Source of the DNA: Bradyrhizobium cytisi
Lineage (GTDB): Bacteria > Pseudomonadota > Alphaproteobacteria > Rhizobiales > Xanthobacteraceae
Assembly (NCBI RefSeq): GCF_008123515.1
Contig: NZ_VSSR01000065.1
Coordinates: forward strand, 17,856 to 81,855
DNA length: 64,000 nt
Reading direction: 5' to 3'
Under the pieces are notes generated by a model. The model was given only the letters and a program-made list of their open reading frames with translations. It did no database searches and had not been told where the DNA came from. The translations under genes and the position numbers were made by a program. Numbering within the stretch: position 1 is the first letter of the stretch; every line of letters begins with the position of its first letter. Shown in pieces: positions 7,013 to 16,173 of this stretch.

Positions 7013-9982
7013 ATGTCTCGCCAAGACGCGAACGCAGCCTTTGCCCTCTCATCCTTTTTGCAGGGCACCAACGCCACCTACATCGACGAAACCTACGCCC
7101 GCTACGAGAAGGACCCGTCCTCGGTCGACGCCGAGTGGCAGGAGTTCTTCAAGAGCCTCAACGACCAGCCCGCTGTCGTCCGCAAGAACGCCGAAGGCCC
7201 GTCCTGGGAACGCGCCAACTGGCCGCTGACCCCGAAGGACGACCTGACCTCCGCGCTCGACGGCAACTGGGCCGAGGTCGAGAAGGCGATCGGCACCAAG
7301 ATCGCCGCCAAGGCGCAAGCCAAGGGGGCTGACAAGGGCGCGGATGTCTCTTCCGCAGATGTGCTCCAGGCCACGCGCGACTCCGTCCGTGCGTTGATGC
7401 TGATCCGCTCCTACCGCATGCGCGGCCACTTCCACGCCAAGCTCGATCCGCTCGGCATCGAAGCTCCGCGCAACCGCGAAGAGCTCGATCCCCGCACCTA
7501 CGGCTTCAGCGAGGCCGATTTCGACCGCAAGATCTTCCTCGATCACGTGCTCGGTCTCGAATACGCCAACTTGCGTGAGATCACCGCGATCTGCGAGCGC
7601 ACCTACTGCCAGACGCTCGGCGTCGAGTTCATGCACATCAGCAATGCCGCGCAGAAGGCCTGGATCCAGGAGCGCATCGAGGGACCGGACAAGGAAATCT
7701 CCTTCACCCGCGAAGGCCGTCGCGCCATCCTGATGAAGCTGGTCGAAGCCGAAGGCTTCGAGAAATTCTGCGATACCAAGTTCACCGGCACCAAGCGCTT
7801 CGGCCTCGACGGCGCTGAATCGCTGATCCCCGCGCTCGAGCAGATCATCAAGCGCGGCGGCAATCTCGGCGTGAAGGAAGTCGTGGTCGGCATGCCGCAT
7901 CGCGGCCGCCTCAACGTGCTGACGCAGGTGATGGGCAAGGCCCATCGCGCGCTGTTCCATGAATTCAAGGGCGGCTCGGCCAATCCCGACGCGGTCGAAG
8001 GCTCGGGCGACGTCAAGTACCACCTCGGCGCGTCCTCGGACCGCGAGTTCGACGGCAACCGCATCCATCTGTCGCTGACCGCGAACCCCTCGCATCTCGA
8101 GATCGTCGATCCCGTCGTGCTCGGAAAAGTTCGCGCCAAGCAGGACCAGCACGGCGATCCGCCGGACCAGCGCATCTCGGTGATGCCGCTGCTCATGCAT
8201 GGCGACGCCGCGTTCGCCGGCCAGGGCGTGGTCGCGGAATGTTTTGGTCTGTCGGACCTGAAGGGCTACCGCACCGGCGGTTCCGTGCACTTCATCGTCA
8301 ACAACCAGATCGGCTTCACCACCTATCCGCGCTATTCGCGCTCCTCGCCTTACCCGTCGGACGTGGCGAAGATGATCGACGCGCCGATCTTCCACGTGAA
8401 CGGCGACGATCCGGAAGCCGTAGTGTTCGCGGCCAAGGTCGCGACCGAGTTCCGGCAGAAATTCCACAAGCCCGTCGTCATCGACATGTTCTGCTACCGT
8501 AGGCATGGCCACAACGAAGGCGACGAGCCGGCGTTCACCCAGCCGGTGATGTACAAGAAGATCGCGGCTCATCCGACGACGCTGGAGCTCTACGCCCGCC
8601 GCCTGATCGGCGAAGGCGTGATGACCGAGGGCGAGGTCGACAAGGCCAAGGCCGACTGGCGCGCGCGGCTCGATGCAGAGTTCGAGGCCGGCACCTCCTA
8701 CAAGCCGAACAAGGCCGACTGGCTCGACGGCAAGTGGGCCGGGTTCAAGATCGCGGACCAGGAAGAGGATGCGCGGCGCGGCGTCACCGGCGTCGACGTC
8801 ACCGCGCTGAAGGATATCGGCCGCAAGATCACCAAGGTGCCGGACGGTTTCCGCGTTCACCGCACCATCCAGCGGTTTCTCGAGAACCGCTCGAAGGCGA
8901 TCGACACCGGCGCCGGCATCGACTGGGCAACCGGCGAGGCGTTGGCGTTCTGCACGCTGCTCAACGAGAATCACCACGTGCGCCTGTCAGGCCAGGATTC
9001 GGAGCGCGGCACTTTCTCGCAGCGCCACTCGGTCCTGATCGACCAGGAGGACGAGAGCCGTTACACGCCGTACAACCATCTCGGCCACGAGCAGGGCCAT
9101 TACGAGGTCATCAACTCGCTGCTGTCGGAAGAAGCCGTGCTCGGCTTCGAATACGGTTATTCACTGGCCGAGCCGAACACGCTGACCCTGTGGGAAGCCC
9201 AGTTCGGCGATTTCGCCAACGGTGCGCAGGTCGTGTTCGACCAGTTCATCTCCTCGGGCGAACGCAAATGGCTGCGCATGTCCGGTCTCGTCTGCCTGTT
9301 GCCGCACGGCTATGAGGGCCAGGGACCGGAGCACTCCTCGGCGCGTCTGGAGCGTTATCTGCAGATGTGCGCGGAAGACAACATGCAGGTAGTCTATCCG
9401 ACCACGCCCGCGAACTACTTCCACGTGCTGCGTCGCCAGCTTCATCGCGAGATCCGCAAGCCGCTGATCGTGATGACGCCAAAGTCGCTGCTGCGCCACA
9501 AGCGCGCGGTGTCGCGTCTGGAGGAGCTCGCGAAGGGAACGACGTTCCACCGCATCCTTTATGATGACGCCCAGATGCAGCCGAGCGAGGCCAACAAGCT
9601 CGTTCCGGACGACAAGATCCGCCGGATCGTGCTGTGCTCGGGCAAGGTCTATTACGACCTCTACGAGGAGCGCGAGAAGCGCGGCATCGACGACATCTAC
9701 CTGATGCGCGTCGAGCAGCTCTATCCGGTGCCGCTGAAGGCGCTGGTGGCGGAGCTGTCCCGCTTCAAGAAGGCCGAAGTGATCTGGTGCCAGGAAGAGC
9801 CGCGCAATATGGGCGCGTGGCACTTCATCGAGCCCTATCTGGAATGGGTGCTGAACCAGGTGAACGGCGTGAGCCGGCGTCCGCGGTATGTCGGCCGCGC
9901 CGCTTCCGCCGCGACCGCCACTGGTCTGATGTCCAAGCATCAGGCGCAGTTGAAGGCGTTCCTGGACGAAGCATTGAGCTAA
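7013..9982 (+). CDS. sucA: 2-oxoglutarate dehydrogenase, E1 component
   Basis: 989 residues. Thiamine-diphosphate-dependent decarboxylase of the 2-oxoglutarate dehydrogenase complex, converting 2-oxoglutarate to a succinyl group on the E2 lipoyl arm. Visible features are the N-terminal FLQGTNATYIDETYARYEKD E2-binding segment, VVVGMPHRGRLNVL, the ThDP/Mg segment HVNGDDPEAVVFAAKVA with CYRRHGHNEGDEP, and the C-terminal VIWCQEEPRNMGAWHF. ATG 7013 (MSRQDANAAF) matches the family start; the frame stays open 16 codons upstream to 6965. It lies in sucCD-sucAB-lpdA order. The 137-base gap after sucD may hold its own promoter, but none was recognised. Confidence 0.97.
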   Translation: MSRQDANAAFALSSFLQGTNATYIDETYARYEKDPSSVDAEWQEFFKSLNDQPAVVRKNAEGPSWERANWPLTPKDDLTSALDGNWAEVEKAIGTKIAAKAQAKGADKGADVSSADVLQATRDSVRALMLIRSYRMRGHFHAKLDPLGIEAPRNREELDPRTYGFSEADFDRKIFLDHVLGLEYANLREITAICERTYCQTLGVEFMHISNAAQKAWIQERIEGPDKEISFTREGRRAILMKLVEAEGFEKFCDTKFTGTKRFGLDGAESLIPALEQIIKRGGNLGVKEVVVGMPHRGRLNVLTQVMGKAHRALFHEFKGGSANPDAVEGSGDVKYHLGASSDREFDGNRIHLSLTANPSHLEIVDPVVLGKVRAKQDQHGDPPDQRISVMPLLMHGDAAFAGQGVVAECFGLSDLKGYRTGGSVHFIVNNQIGFTTYPRYSRSSPYPSDVAKMIDAPIFHVNGDDPEAVVFAAKVATEFRQKFHKPVVIDMFCYRRHGHNEGDEPAFTQPVMYKKIAAHPTTLELYARRLIGEGVMTEGEVDKAKADWRARLDAEFEAGTSYKPNKADWLDGKWAGFKIADQEEDARRGVTGVDVTALKDIGRKITKVPDGFRVHRTIQRFLENRSKAIDTGAGIDWATGEALAFCTLLNENHHVRLSGQDSERGTFSQRHSVLIDQEDESRYTPYNHLGHEQGHYEVINSLLSEEAVLGFEYGYSLAEPNTLTLWEAQFGDFANGAQVVFDQFISSGERKWLRMSGLVCLLPHGYEGQGPEHSSARLERYLQMCAEDNMQVVYPTTPANYFHVLRRQLHREIRKPLIVMTPKSLLRHKRAVSRLEELAKGTTFHRILYDDAQMQPSEANKLVPDDKIRRIVLCSGKVYYDLYEEREKRGIDDIYLMRVEQLYPVPLKALVAELSRFKKAEVIWCQEEPRNMGAWHFIEPYLEWVLNQVNGVSRRPRYVGRAASAATATGLMSKHQAQLKAFLDEALS

Positions 9983-10000
9983 GAAGTTTTCAAGACGTCG

Positions 10001-10043
10001 TCATGCCCCGCCCAGTGCGCAATCGCGCACAAGGGCGGGGCAT
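10001..10043. repeat. Hairpin repeat after sucA, first copy
   Basis: ATGCCCCGCCC (from 10003) pairs with GGGCGGGGCAT (10033-10043) around a loop that is itself palindromic (GTGCGCAATCGCGCAC). It starts 18 bases after the sucA stop and could act as a transcript-stabilising or attenuating hairpin between sucA and sucB. Confidence 0.8.
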
Positions 10044-10087
10044 CCAGTATGCCGCGGCGCTCGTTTTAATCACGAAAGTCTCGGCGT

Positions 10088-10138
10088 ACGTCATTGCCCG
10101 CCCCCGTGCGCAAGCGCGCACAAGGCGGGCAATGACGT
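10088..10138. repeat. Hairpin repeat before sucB, second copy
   Basis: A perfect 15-base inverted repeat, ACGTCATTGCCCGCC (10088-10102) with GGCGGGCAATGACGT (10124-10138). The inner GTGCGCAAGCGCGCAC closely matches that of the copy at 10001. Two related hairpins thus fill the 199-base sucA-sucB gap. Confidence 0.82.
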
Positions 10139-10181
10139 ATGAAATTCACGACCGCATTGGCGATCCCTTAAGGAAAAGACC

Positions 10182-11420
10182 ATGACTGAAATTCGTGTGC
10201 CGACGCTCGGCGAATCCGTCACCGAGGCCACCATCGGCCGCTGGTTCAAGAAGGCCGGCGATCCCGTCGCCGTCGACGAGCCCTTGGTGGAGCTCGAGAC
10301 CGACAAGGTCACCATCGAGGTCCCGGCGCCCTCCGCCGGCACGCTGAGCGAGATCATCGCCGCTGACGGTACGACCGTTGCGGTCGGCGCGCTGCTCGGC
10401 CAGATCACCGAAGGTGCCGCCGGTGCAAAGCCGGCTGCTGCTCCCGCCAAGGCCGCCGCCGCTGCTCCGGCGCCTGCTGCTGCGGCTCCCGCTCCGGCTG
10501 CGAAGGCGCCGCCGGCCGATGCGCCGCTCGCCCCGTCCGTGCGAAAACTCTCCGCCGAGACCGGCGTCGATGCTTCGACCGTTCCGGGCTCGGGCAAGGA
10601 TGGCCGCGTCACCAAGGGCGACATGCTCGCCGCGATCGAGCGTGCGGCGTCTGCGCCGACCCCGGTCAACCAGCCCGCCGCCGCCGTGCAGGTGCGCAGC
10701 GCCTCGCCGGCCGACGACGCCGCCCGCGAAGAGCGCGTCAAGATGACCCGCCTGCGCCAGACCATCGCGCGCCGCCTCAAGGACGTGCAGAACACCGCGG
10801 CCATGCTGACGACCTTCAACGAGGTCGACATGACCAACGTCATGGCGCTGCGGGCCCACTACAAGGATGCGTTCGAGAAGAAGCACGGCTCGAAGCTCGG
10901 CTTCATGGGCTTCTTCACCAAGGCCGTCGTGCAGGCGCTGAAGGACATCCCGGCCGTCAACGCCGAGATCGACGGCACCGACCTGATCTACAAGAACTAC
11001 TACCACATCGGCGTCGCCGTCGGCACCGACAAGGGTCTCGTCGTGCCGGTCGTGCGCGATTGCGACAACAAGTCGATTGCCGACATCGAGAAGGCCATCG
11101 CCGATTTCGGTCGCCGCGCCCGTGACGGCCAGCTCAAGATCGACGAGATGCAGGGCGGCACCTTCACCATCACCAATGGCGGAATCTACGGCTCGCTGAT
11201 GTCGACCCCGATCCTGAACGCGCCGCAGTCCGGCATTCTCGGCATGCACAAGATCCAGGAGCGGCCGATGGTCGTCGGCGGCAAGGTCGAGGTCCGCCCG
11301 ATGATGTATCTGGCGCTGTCCTACGATCACCGCGTCATCGACGGCAAGGAAGCCGTGACCTTCCTGGTTCGCGTCAAGGAGAGCCTGGAAGATCCGGCGC
11401 GCCTGGTGCTGGACCTCTGA
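10182..11420 (+). CDS. sucB: Dihydrolipoyllysine-residue succinyltransferase (E2 of 2-oxoglutarate dehydrogenase)
   Basis: 412 residues. Transfers the succinyl group from the lipoyl arm to CoA. Domains: a lipoyl domain (1-77) with the lipoylated Lys in VELETDKVTIEVPAP; an Ala/Pro-rich linker (80-118); a peripheral-subunit-binding domain (LAPSVRKLSAETGVDASTV, about 120-155); and the acyltransferase core, ending with the active-site His in SYDHRVIDGKEAV near residue 385. An AAGGAAAAGACC site precedes the ATG. It lies between sucA and an SDR gene, with lpdA (E3) beyond, so the complex genes stay together apart from the SDR insertion. Confidence 0.97.
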   Translation: MTEIRVPTLGESVTEATIGRWFKKAGDPVAVDEPLVELETDKVTIEVPAPSAGTLSEIIAADGTTVAVGALLGQITEGAAGAKPAAAPAKAAAAAPAPAAAAPAPAAKAPPADAPLAPSVRKLSAETGVDASTVPGSGKDGRVTKGDMLAAIERAASAPTPVNQPAAAVQVRSASPADDAAREERVKMTRLRQTIARRLKDVQNTAAMLTTFNEVDMTNVMALRAHYKDAFEKKHGSKLGFMGFFTKAVVQALKDIPAVNAEIDGTDLIYKNYYHIGVAVGTDKGLVVPVVRDCDNKSIADIEKAIADFGRRARDGQLKIDEMQGGTFTITNGGIYGSLMSTPILNAPQSGILGMHKIQERPMVVGGKVEVRPMMYLALSYDHRVIDGKEAVTFLVRVKESLEDPARLVLDL

Positions 11421-11475
11421 TCCCCGATGCTCTGCCAGCGCCGTCGCCCCTTTGCGCGACGGCGTGTGTCGAACC

Positions 11476-12237
11476 ATGGAGGCGCGCGTGACCGATAAAA
11501 TCGTTGTCATCACCGGCGGCAGCCGCGGCATCGGGCGGGCGACCGCGCTTGCGGCGGCCGCGCGCGGCTACCGCGTCGTGGTCGGCTATGCCAGCAACAG
11601 GAAGGCCGCCGACGAGGTCGTCGCCGCGATCATGGCCGGCAACGGCAAGGCCATCGCGGTGAAATGCGATGTCGGCGAGGAAAGCGATATCGTCGACCTG
11701 TTCAAGCAAGCCGACCAGTTCGGCACGCTTGCCGCACTTGTCAACAATGGCGGCATCGTCGGCAAGAGCGGCGTGCGCGTCGACGAGATGTCGGCCGAGC
11801 GCATCCAGCGCGTCATGGCGGTCAACGTTACCGGCTCCATCCTCTGTGCGCGCGAAGCGGTGAAGCGGATGTCGACCAGGCATGGTGGCAAGGGCGGCGT
11901 CATCGTCAATCTGTCATCGGTTGCTGCCAAGCTCGGTGCGCCCAACACCTATGTCGACTATGCCGCGTCCAAGGGTGCGATCGATTCCTTCACCATCGGT
12001 CTCGGCTATGAGGTCGCCAGCGAAGGCATCCGCGTCGCCGGTATTCGCCCCGGCCTGATCGACACCGAAATCCACGCCTCCGGCGGCGAGCCGGACCGGC
12101 ACCACCGCCTGGCCCATCTGGTTCCGATGAAGCGCGTCGGCACCGCTGATGAAATCGCCAATGCCATTGTCTGGCTGATGTCGGACGATGCCTCCTACGT
12201 CACCTCAGCCATTCTCGATGTGTCCGGCGGACGCTGA
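11476..12237 (+). CDS. Short-chain dehydrogenase/reductase (SDR)
   Basis: About 253 residues, a classical SDR. The NAD(P)-binding motif is TGGSRGIG near residue 12; ALVNNGGIVG replaces the commoner NNAG; the catalytic Ser is in NLSSVAAKLG and the YxxxK pair in YVDYAASKGAIDSF. The C-terminal SDDASYVTSAILDVSGG is typical. ATG 11476 is chosen; a GTG at 11488 also fits and the frame stays open to 11452. It sits inside the 2-oxoglutarate dehydrogenase cluster, 55 bases after sucB and 38 before lpdA, so it is probably co-transcribed. The substrate cannot be inferred; similarity to glucose/3-oxoacyl reductases is only general. Confidence 0.9.
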   Translation: MEARVTDKIVVITGGSRGIGRATALAAAARGYRVVVGYASNRKAADEVVAAIMAGNGKAIAVKCDVGEESDIVDLFKQADQFGTLAALVNNGGIVGKSGVRVDEMSAERIQRVMAVNVTGSILCAREAVKRMSTRHGGKGGVIVNLSSVAAKLGAPNTYVDYAASKGAIDSFTIGLGYEVASEGIRVAGIRPGLIDTEIHASGGEPDRHHRLAHLVPMKRVGTADEIANAIVWLMSDDASYVTSAILDVSGGR

Positions 12238-12275
12238 CACATCCTCATCACGCTAAACTTACGGGACTTTCTCTC

Positions 12276-13676
12276 ATGGCTACCTACGATCTCGTCGTCA
12301 TCGGCACCGGACCGGGCGGTTATGTCTGCGCGGTGCGCGCCAGCCAGCTCGGCATGAAGGTCGCCGTGGTCGAAAAGGACGCAACGCTCGGCGGCACCTG
12401 CCTCAATGTCGGCTGCATGCCGTCGAAGGCGCTGCTGCACGCCTCCGAGATGTTCGAGGAAGCCGGGCACTCCTTTGCCAAGATGGGCGTGTCCGTCTCC
12501 ACGCCGAAGCTCGAGCTGCCGGCGATGATGAACTTCAAGCAGCAGGGCATCGACGGCAACGTCAAGGGCGTCGAGTTCCTGATGAAGAAGAACAAGGTCG
12601 ACGTGCTCAAAGGAACCGGCAAGATTCTGGGCACCGGCAAGGTCGAAGTCTCCGCCGACGGCAAGTCGCAGGTGATCGAGACCAGGAACATCGTGATTGC
12701 CACCGGTTCGGACATCGCGCGCCTCAAGGGCATCGAGATCGACGAGAAGCGTATCGTGTCGTCGACTGGCGCGTTGTCGCTGGACAAGGTCCCGGGCAAG
12801 CTTCTCATCGTCGGCGCCGGCGTGATCGGGCTCGAGCTCGGCTCGGTCTGGAAGCGGCTCGGTGCCGAGGTCGTTGTCGTTGAATTCCTGGACCGCATCC
12901 TGCCCGGCATGGACGGCGAGATCGCCAAGCAATTCCAGCGCATCCTCGAGAAGCAGGGCTTTGCATTCAAGCTCGGCGCCAAGGTCACCGCCGTCGACAC
13001 CTCAGGCAAGACGCTGAAGGCGACCATCGAGCCGGCGGCCGGCGGCGCCGCCGAGACGCTCGAAGCCGACGTCGTGCTCGTCTGCATCGGCCGCGTGCCC
13101 TACACCGACGGGCTCGGCCTGAAGGAAGCCGGCGTCGCGCTCGATCCCCGTGGTCGCGTGCAGATCGATCCGCATTTCGCCACCAGCCTGAAGGGCGTCT
13201 ATGCCATTGGCGACGTCGTCGCCGGCCCGATGCTCGCACATAAGGCCGAGGATGAAGGCGTGGCGGTTGCGGAGATCATTGCGGGCCAGGCCGGTCACGT
13301 GAACTACGACGTTATTCCAGGCGTCGTGTATACCACCCCGGAAGTGTCCTGCGTCGGCAAGACCGAGGAAGAGCTGAAGCAGGCCGGCGTGGCTTATACG
13401 GTCGGGAAGTTTCCCTTTACCGCCAACGGCCGCTCCAAGGTCAATCAGACCACTGACGGTTTTGTGAAGATCCTCGCGGATGCGAAGACCGATCGCGTGC
13501 TCGGCGTGCACATCATCGGCATCGAGGCCGGCGAAATGATCCATGAAGCCTGCGTTCTCATGGAATTCGGCGGCAGTGCGGAGGATCTCGCGCGTACCTG
13601 CCATGCGCATCCGACCCGCTCGGAAGCCATCAAGGAAGCCGCGCTTGCAGTCGGCAAGCGGGCCATCCATATGTAG
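12276..13676 (+). CDS. lpdA: Dihydrolipoyl dehydrogenase (E3)
   Basis: 466 residues. FAD enzyme that reoxidises dihydrolipoyl groups with NAD. The FAD loop VVIGTGPGGYVCAVRA is at 6-21. The redox-active disulfide is in GGTCLNVGCMPSK (Cys near 45 and 50). The NAD loop is IVGAGVIGLELGS, and the dimer-supplied catalytic His lies in CHAHPTRSEA near 449. It completes the E1-E2-E3 set with sucA and sucB. The gene is intact and has normal length. Confidence 0.97.
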   Translation: MATYDLVVIGTGPGGYVCAVRASQLGMKVAVVEKDATLGGTCLNVGCMPSKALLHASEMFEEAGHSFAKMGVSVSTPKLELPAMMNFKQQGIDGNVKGVEFLMKKNKVDVLKGTGKILGTGKVEVSADGKSQVIETRNIVIATGSDIARLKGIEIDEKRIVSSTGALSLDKVPGKLLIVGAGVIGLELGSVWKRLGAEVVVVEFLDRILPGMDGEIAKQFQRILEKQGFAFKLGAKVTAVDTSGKTLKATIEPAAGGAAETLEADVVLVCIGRVPYTDGLGLKEAGVALDPRGRVQIDPHFATSLKGVYAIGDVVAGPMLAHKAEDEGVAVAEIIAGQAGHVNYDVIPGVVYTTPEVSCVGKTEEELKQAGVAYTVGKFPFTANGRSKVNQTTDGFVKILADAKTDRVLGVHIIGIEAGEMIHEACVLMEFGGSAEDLARTCHAHPTRSEAIKEAALAVGKRAIHM

Positions 13677-13710
13677 GTTCGGTTCCAGAGCCGAATCGGG
13701 CGGGAAACAC

Positions 13711-14241
13711 ATGCTGCGCCGCCTTCTTCAACCGGTCTGGATCCTGCTGGCGATCATCTTTTTGATCGAAGCCTGGCTGTGGGACCATTGCGAGCCGATC
13801 GTTGCGCGGGTTGTCGCGCTGATCCCGCTCGCCCGGTTCAAGGACTGGCTTTCGGAGCGCGTCGACGCGCTCTCCCCGGCGATGACGTTGATCGTGTTTG
13901 TCGTCCCGATCATCCCGCTGTTTCCGCTCAAGCTGGTCGGCCTGTGGCTGCTCACGCATGAATACTGGACCAGCGCGCTCTTCACGATCCTGTTTGCCAA
14001 GATGCTCGGCGTCGGCGTCACCGCCTTCGTGTTCGACGTCACGCGCGACAAGCTTCTGGAGATGCACTGGTTCGAGCGGCTCTATGAGCTGGTGCTGAAG
14101 CTGCGCGCCAAGGCCGCCGAGATCGTCGATCCGGTCAAGCGGCGCATCCGCGAGCTGATCAAGGGCAACGGCGAAGGCTGGTCCTCGCGCACGCTCCGTC
14201 TGATCCAGCGCTTTCGGAAGAGCGTGCACGAAGCGCGGTGA
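13711..14241 (+). CDS. Small membrane protein, unknown function
   Basis: 176 residues. Three hydrophobic segments are likely: about 8-24 (PVWILLAIIFLIEAWLW), 55-80 (MTLIVFVVPIIPLFPLKLVGLWLL) and 85-105 (WTSALFTILFAKMLGVGVTAFVF). A basic, helical cytoplasmic C-terminus follows (LKLRAKAAEIVDPVKRRIRELIKG). The start is ATG 13711, 35 bases after lpdA, preceded by CGGGAAACAC; an earlier in-frame start would lie inside lpdA. It may be the last gene of the sucAB-lpdA transcript. I do not recognise a characterised family. Confidence 0.8.
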   Translation: MLRRLLQPVWILLAIIFLIEAWLWDHCEPIVARVVALIPLARFKDWLSERVDALSPAMTLIVFVVPIIPLFPLKLVGLWLLTHEYWTSALFTILFAKMLGVGVTAFVFDVTRDKLLEMHWFERLYELVLKLRAKAAEIVDPVKRRIRELIKGNGEGWSSRTLRLIQRFRKSVHEAR

Positions 14242-14262
14242 GCGGTTCGCCCCACACTCACG

Positions 14263-14364
14263 GTCATTGCCCACTTGACCGGGCAATCCAGTATTCCAGA
14301 GACAGCGAGATTAGAACCGAGGAGCTGCGGCGTACTGGATGCCCCGGCCAAGCCGGGGCATGAC
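14263..14364. repeat. Palindromic intergenic repeat, GTCATTGCCC type
   Basis: Two hairpins back to back: GTCATTGCCCacttgaccGGGCAAT at the left and GCCCCGGCCAAGCCGGGGCATGAC at the right. The outer ends (GTCAT...ATGAC) are inverted. It lies between two convergent genes and could terminate either. It belongs to the same general repeat class as the elements at 10001, 21887, 35264 and 37671. Confidence 0.75.
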
Positions 14365-14387
14365 AGCGGTGTGCGTGGCAGCGCCCC

Positions 14388-14981
14388 TCACCCGTGCAGA
14401 TGCAACAAATGCGGCGACCATGCGCCGAGCACGGTCATGCCAAGTCCGGCGAGCGTCAGCAGGCCGGCGATCCAGGCGAGCGGCAGCATGCCGGTGATGA
14501 TGGTGGCCGACGCCAGCACGATGCCGATCTGGAATGCGGCTGACGCCAGCTCGAAGTGATGGTACTTCGCGGTCGCCTCGTCGCGCACGTGCTCGGCTTC
14601 CTTGGCCTTCTCGGCGAGCTGCTCGGTGCCTTCGCCGGTCTCGGGCTCGGAGCGGTAGCGCGCCGCGGTCTTCTGCCAGTCGTCGATCTGCTTCTGCACC
14701 GCGGCCTTCATGGCGTCGTCGGTGGCGGCGCCCAGCGTCAGCTTGCCCTGGTCGGCGGCGGTCTGGACCACGGTGCGGCGGATGCTCTTGGCCTGGAAGA
14801 ACGCCCAGAGATTGGAGGCCTCGACGTTCTTGCTGATCGACTCGGTCTGGGCGCCCTTGCCGAGCGTCTCGGAGATCGCCAGGAACAGCGCCAGGACCGC
14901 GATCAGCAGGGCGATCTTCTTGTTCTCGCCGGATGCGTGCTCGGCATGCTCGGCGTGCTCCATGCTTTCGTGTGCGCTCAT
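14388..14981 (-). CDS. DUF4337-type membrane protein
   Basis: 197 residues. A His/Glu/Ala-rich N-terminus (MSAHESMEHAEHAEHASGEN) precedes a hydrophobic helix (IALLIAVLALFLAISETLG, 23-41). A charged helical region follows, likely coiled coil (about 100-140). Two more hydrophobic helices close the protein (about 145-190, including TIITGMLPLAWIAGLLTLAGLGMTV). The pattern, including ASNLWAFFQAKSIR, matches my recollection of the DUF4337 family, whose function is not known. It is monocistronic, convergent with the membrane gene before it. Confidence 0.8.
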   Translation of the reverse strand: MSAHESMEHAEHAEHASGENKKIALLIAVLALFLAISETLGKGAQTESISKNVEASNLWAFFQAKSIRRTVVQTAADQGKLTLGAATDDAMKAAVQKQIDDWQKTAARYRSEPETGEGTEQLAEKAKEAEHVRDEATAKYHHFELASAAFQIGIVLASATIITGMLPLAWIAGLLTLAGLGMTVLGAWSPHLLHLHG

Positions 14982-15084
14982 AAATCCCTCCTGCCTCGGT
15001 TCCGCAACGATTGACCGAACCGCGCGGCCTGCGCAAGAGGCATGCTCGCCAACAGAGCCTGCTATGACAGCTTCATGTCAGGTG

Positions 15085-16050
15085 TTAGCGCCTTGGATGC
15101 GCGCTCGCATAGACTTCCAGCAGCCGCTCGGAATCGATGCCGGTGTAGATTTGCGTGGTCGAGAGCGAGGAATGGCCGAGCAATTCCTGGATCGCGCGCA
15201 GATCGCCGCCGCGCGAGAGCAGATGCGTAGCGAATGAGTGCCGCAGCGCGTGCGGCGTAGCGCTGTCGGGTAGTCCAAGCGCGCCGCGCAGCCGCTCCAT
15301 CGCGAGCTGGATGATCCGCGGGCTCAGCGGACCGCCGCGGGCGCCGACGAAGATCGGCCCGTCCTGTGGCAGCGCATACGGGCACATCGCAACATATTCC
15401 TGCACCAGCGCGAGCACGTTTTGCAGCACCGGCACCATGCGGGTCTTGTTGCCTTTGCCTGTCACGATCAGCACGTCGCCTTCGCCGGCCTTCGGCACCT
15501 CGCGACGCTTCAGGCCGAGCGCTTCGGAGATGCGCAGGCCCGAGCCATACAGCAGTGCCATCACGGCCGCGTCGCGCACCAGAATCCAGGTCTCGCGATC
15601 CTCGCCGGCGCGCTCGTCGGCGTCAGCCAGGCGCTTTGCCGACGCCATCGGCAGCGGCTTTGGCAAGGTTTTTGCGACCTTCGGCGCGCGGATCGCGGAG
15701 AGTGCTCCGACCTTGCCCTTGCCTTCGCGCTCCAGGAAGCGGCCGAAGGAGCGCAGGCCCGCGAGCGCGCGCATCAGGGAACGGCCGGCAATATCGTCGG
15801 CGCGCCGCATCGCCATGAAGGCGCGGATATCGGTGGCTTCCAGCGACGCAAACCGCGCCAGCGTCACGCGTTCACCCCAATGGCTGCACAGGAAATCCAG
15901 GCATTGCCGCAAGTCGCGGCCATAGGCCTCCAGCGTCTTCGGCGACAGCCGCCGTTCGGCGCCGAGATGCGCCAGCCAGCGTGCCATCTCCTGCGCGATG
16001 TCAGGATCGGCGCTGGCGAGCTCGATTGGAGGGGCGGCCGCTTTGCTCAT
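15085..16050 (-). CDS. xerC: Tyrosine recombinase XerC
   Basis: 321 residues. Resolves chromosome dimers at dif together with XerD. An N-terminal SAM-like core-binding domain spans about 20-130. The catalytic tyrosine-recombinase residues are visible: Arg in LLYGSGLRISEAL, Lys in VTGKGNKTRMVP, HxxR in PHALRHSFATHL, His in LLGHSSLSTTQIY and the nucleophilic Tyr in TQIYTGI. It is divergent from priA across 124 bases, an arrangement common in alphaproteobacteria, which supports a housekeeping XerC over a phage integrase. Confidence 0.93.
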   Translation of the reverse strand: MSKAAAPPIELASADPDIAQEMARWLAHLGAERRLSPKTLEAYGRDLRQCLDFLCSHWGERVTLARFASLEATDIRAFMAMRRADDIAGRSLMRALAGLRSFGRFLEREGKGKVGALSAIRAPKVAKTLPKPLPMASAKRLADADERAGEDRETWILVRDAAVMALLYGSGLRISEALGLKRREVPKAGEGDVLIVTGKGNKTRMVPVLQNVLALVQEYVAMCPYALPQDGPIFVGARGGPLSPRIIQLAMERLRGALGLPDSATPHALRHSFATHLLSRGGDLRAIQELLGHSSLSTTQIYTGIDSERLLEVYASAHPRR

Positions 16051-16173
16051 GCGCTCTGGACGTAATGATTCCGCACAGTATATCGCATCACACCCGTTTA
16101 CTGTTCGCTAAGGCGACGCCACGGCGCTAGCCTCAACTCCCCCAGGTTCCGATTCTCCGTCCAAAAATCATTC

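Noticed and set aside
7049..8977. A 642-codon open frame on the - strand
   Set aside because: Antisense to sucA, which is complete and full length on the + strand.
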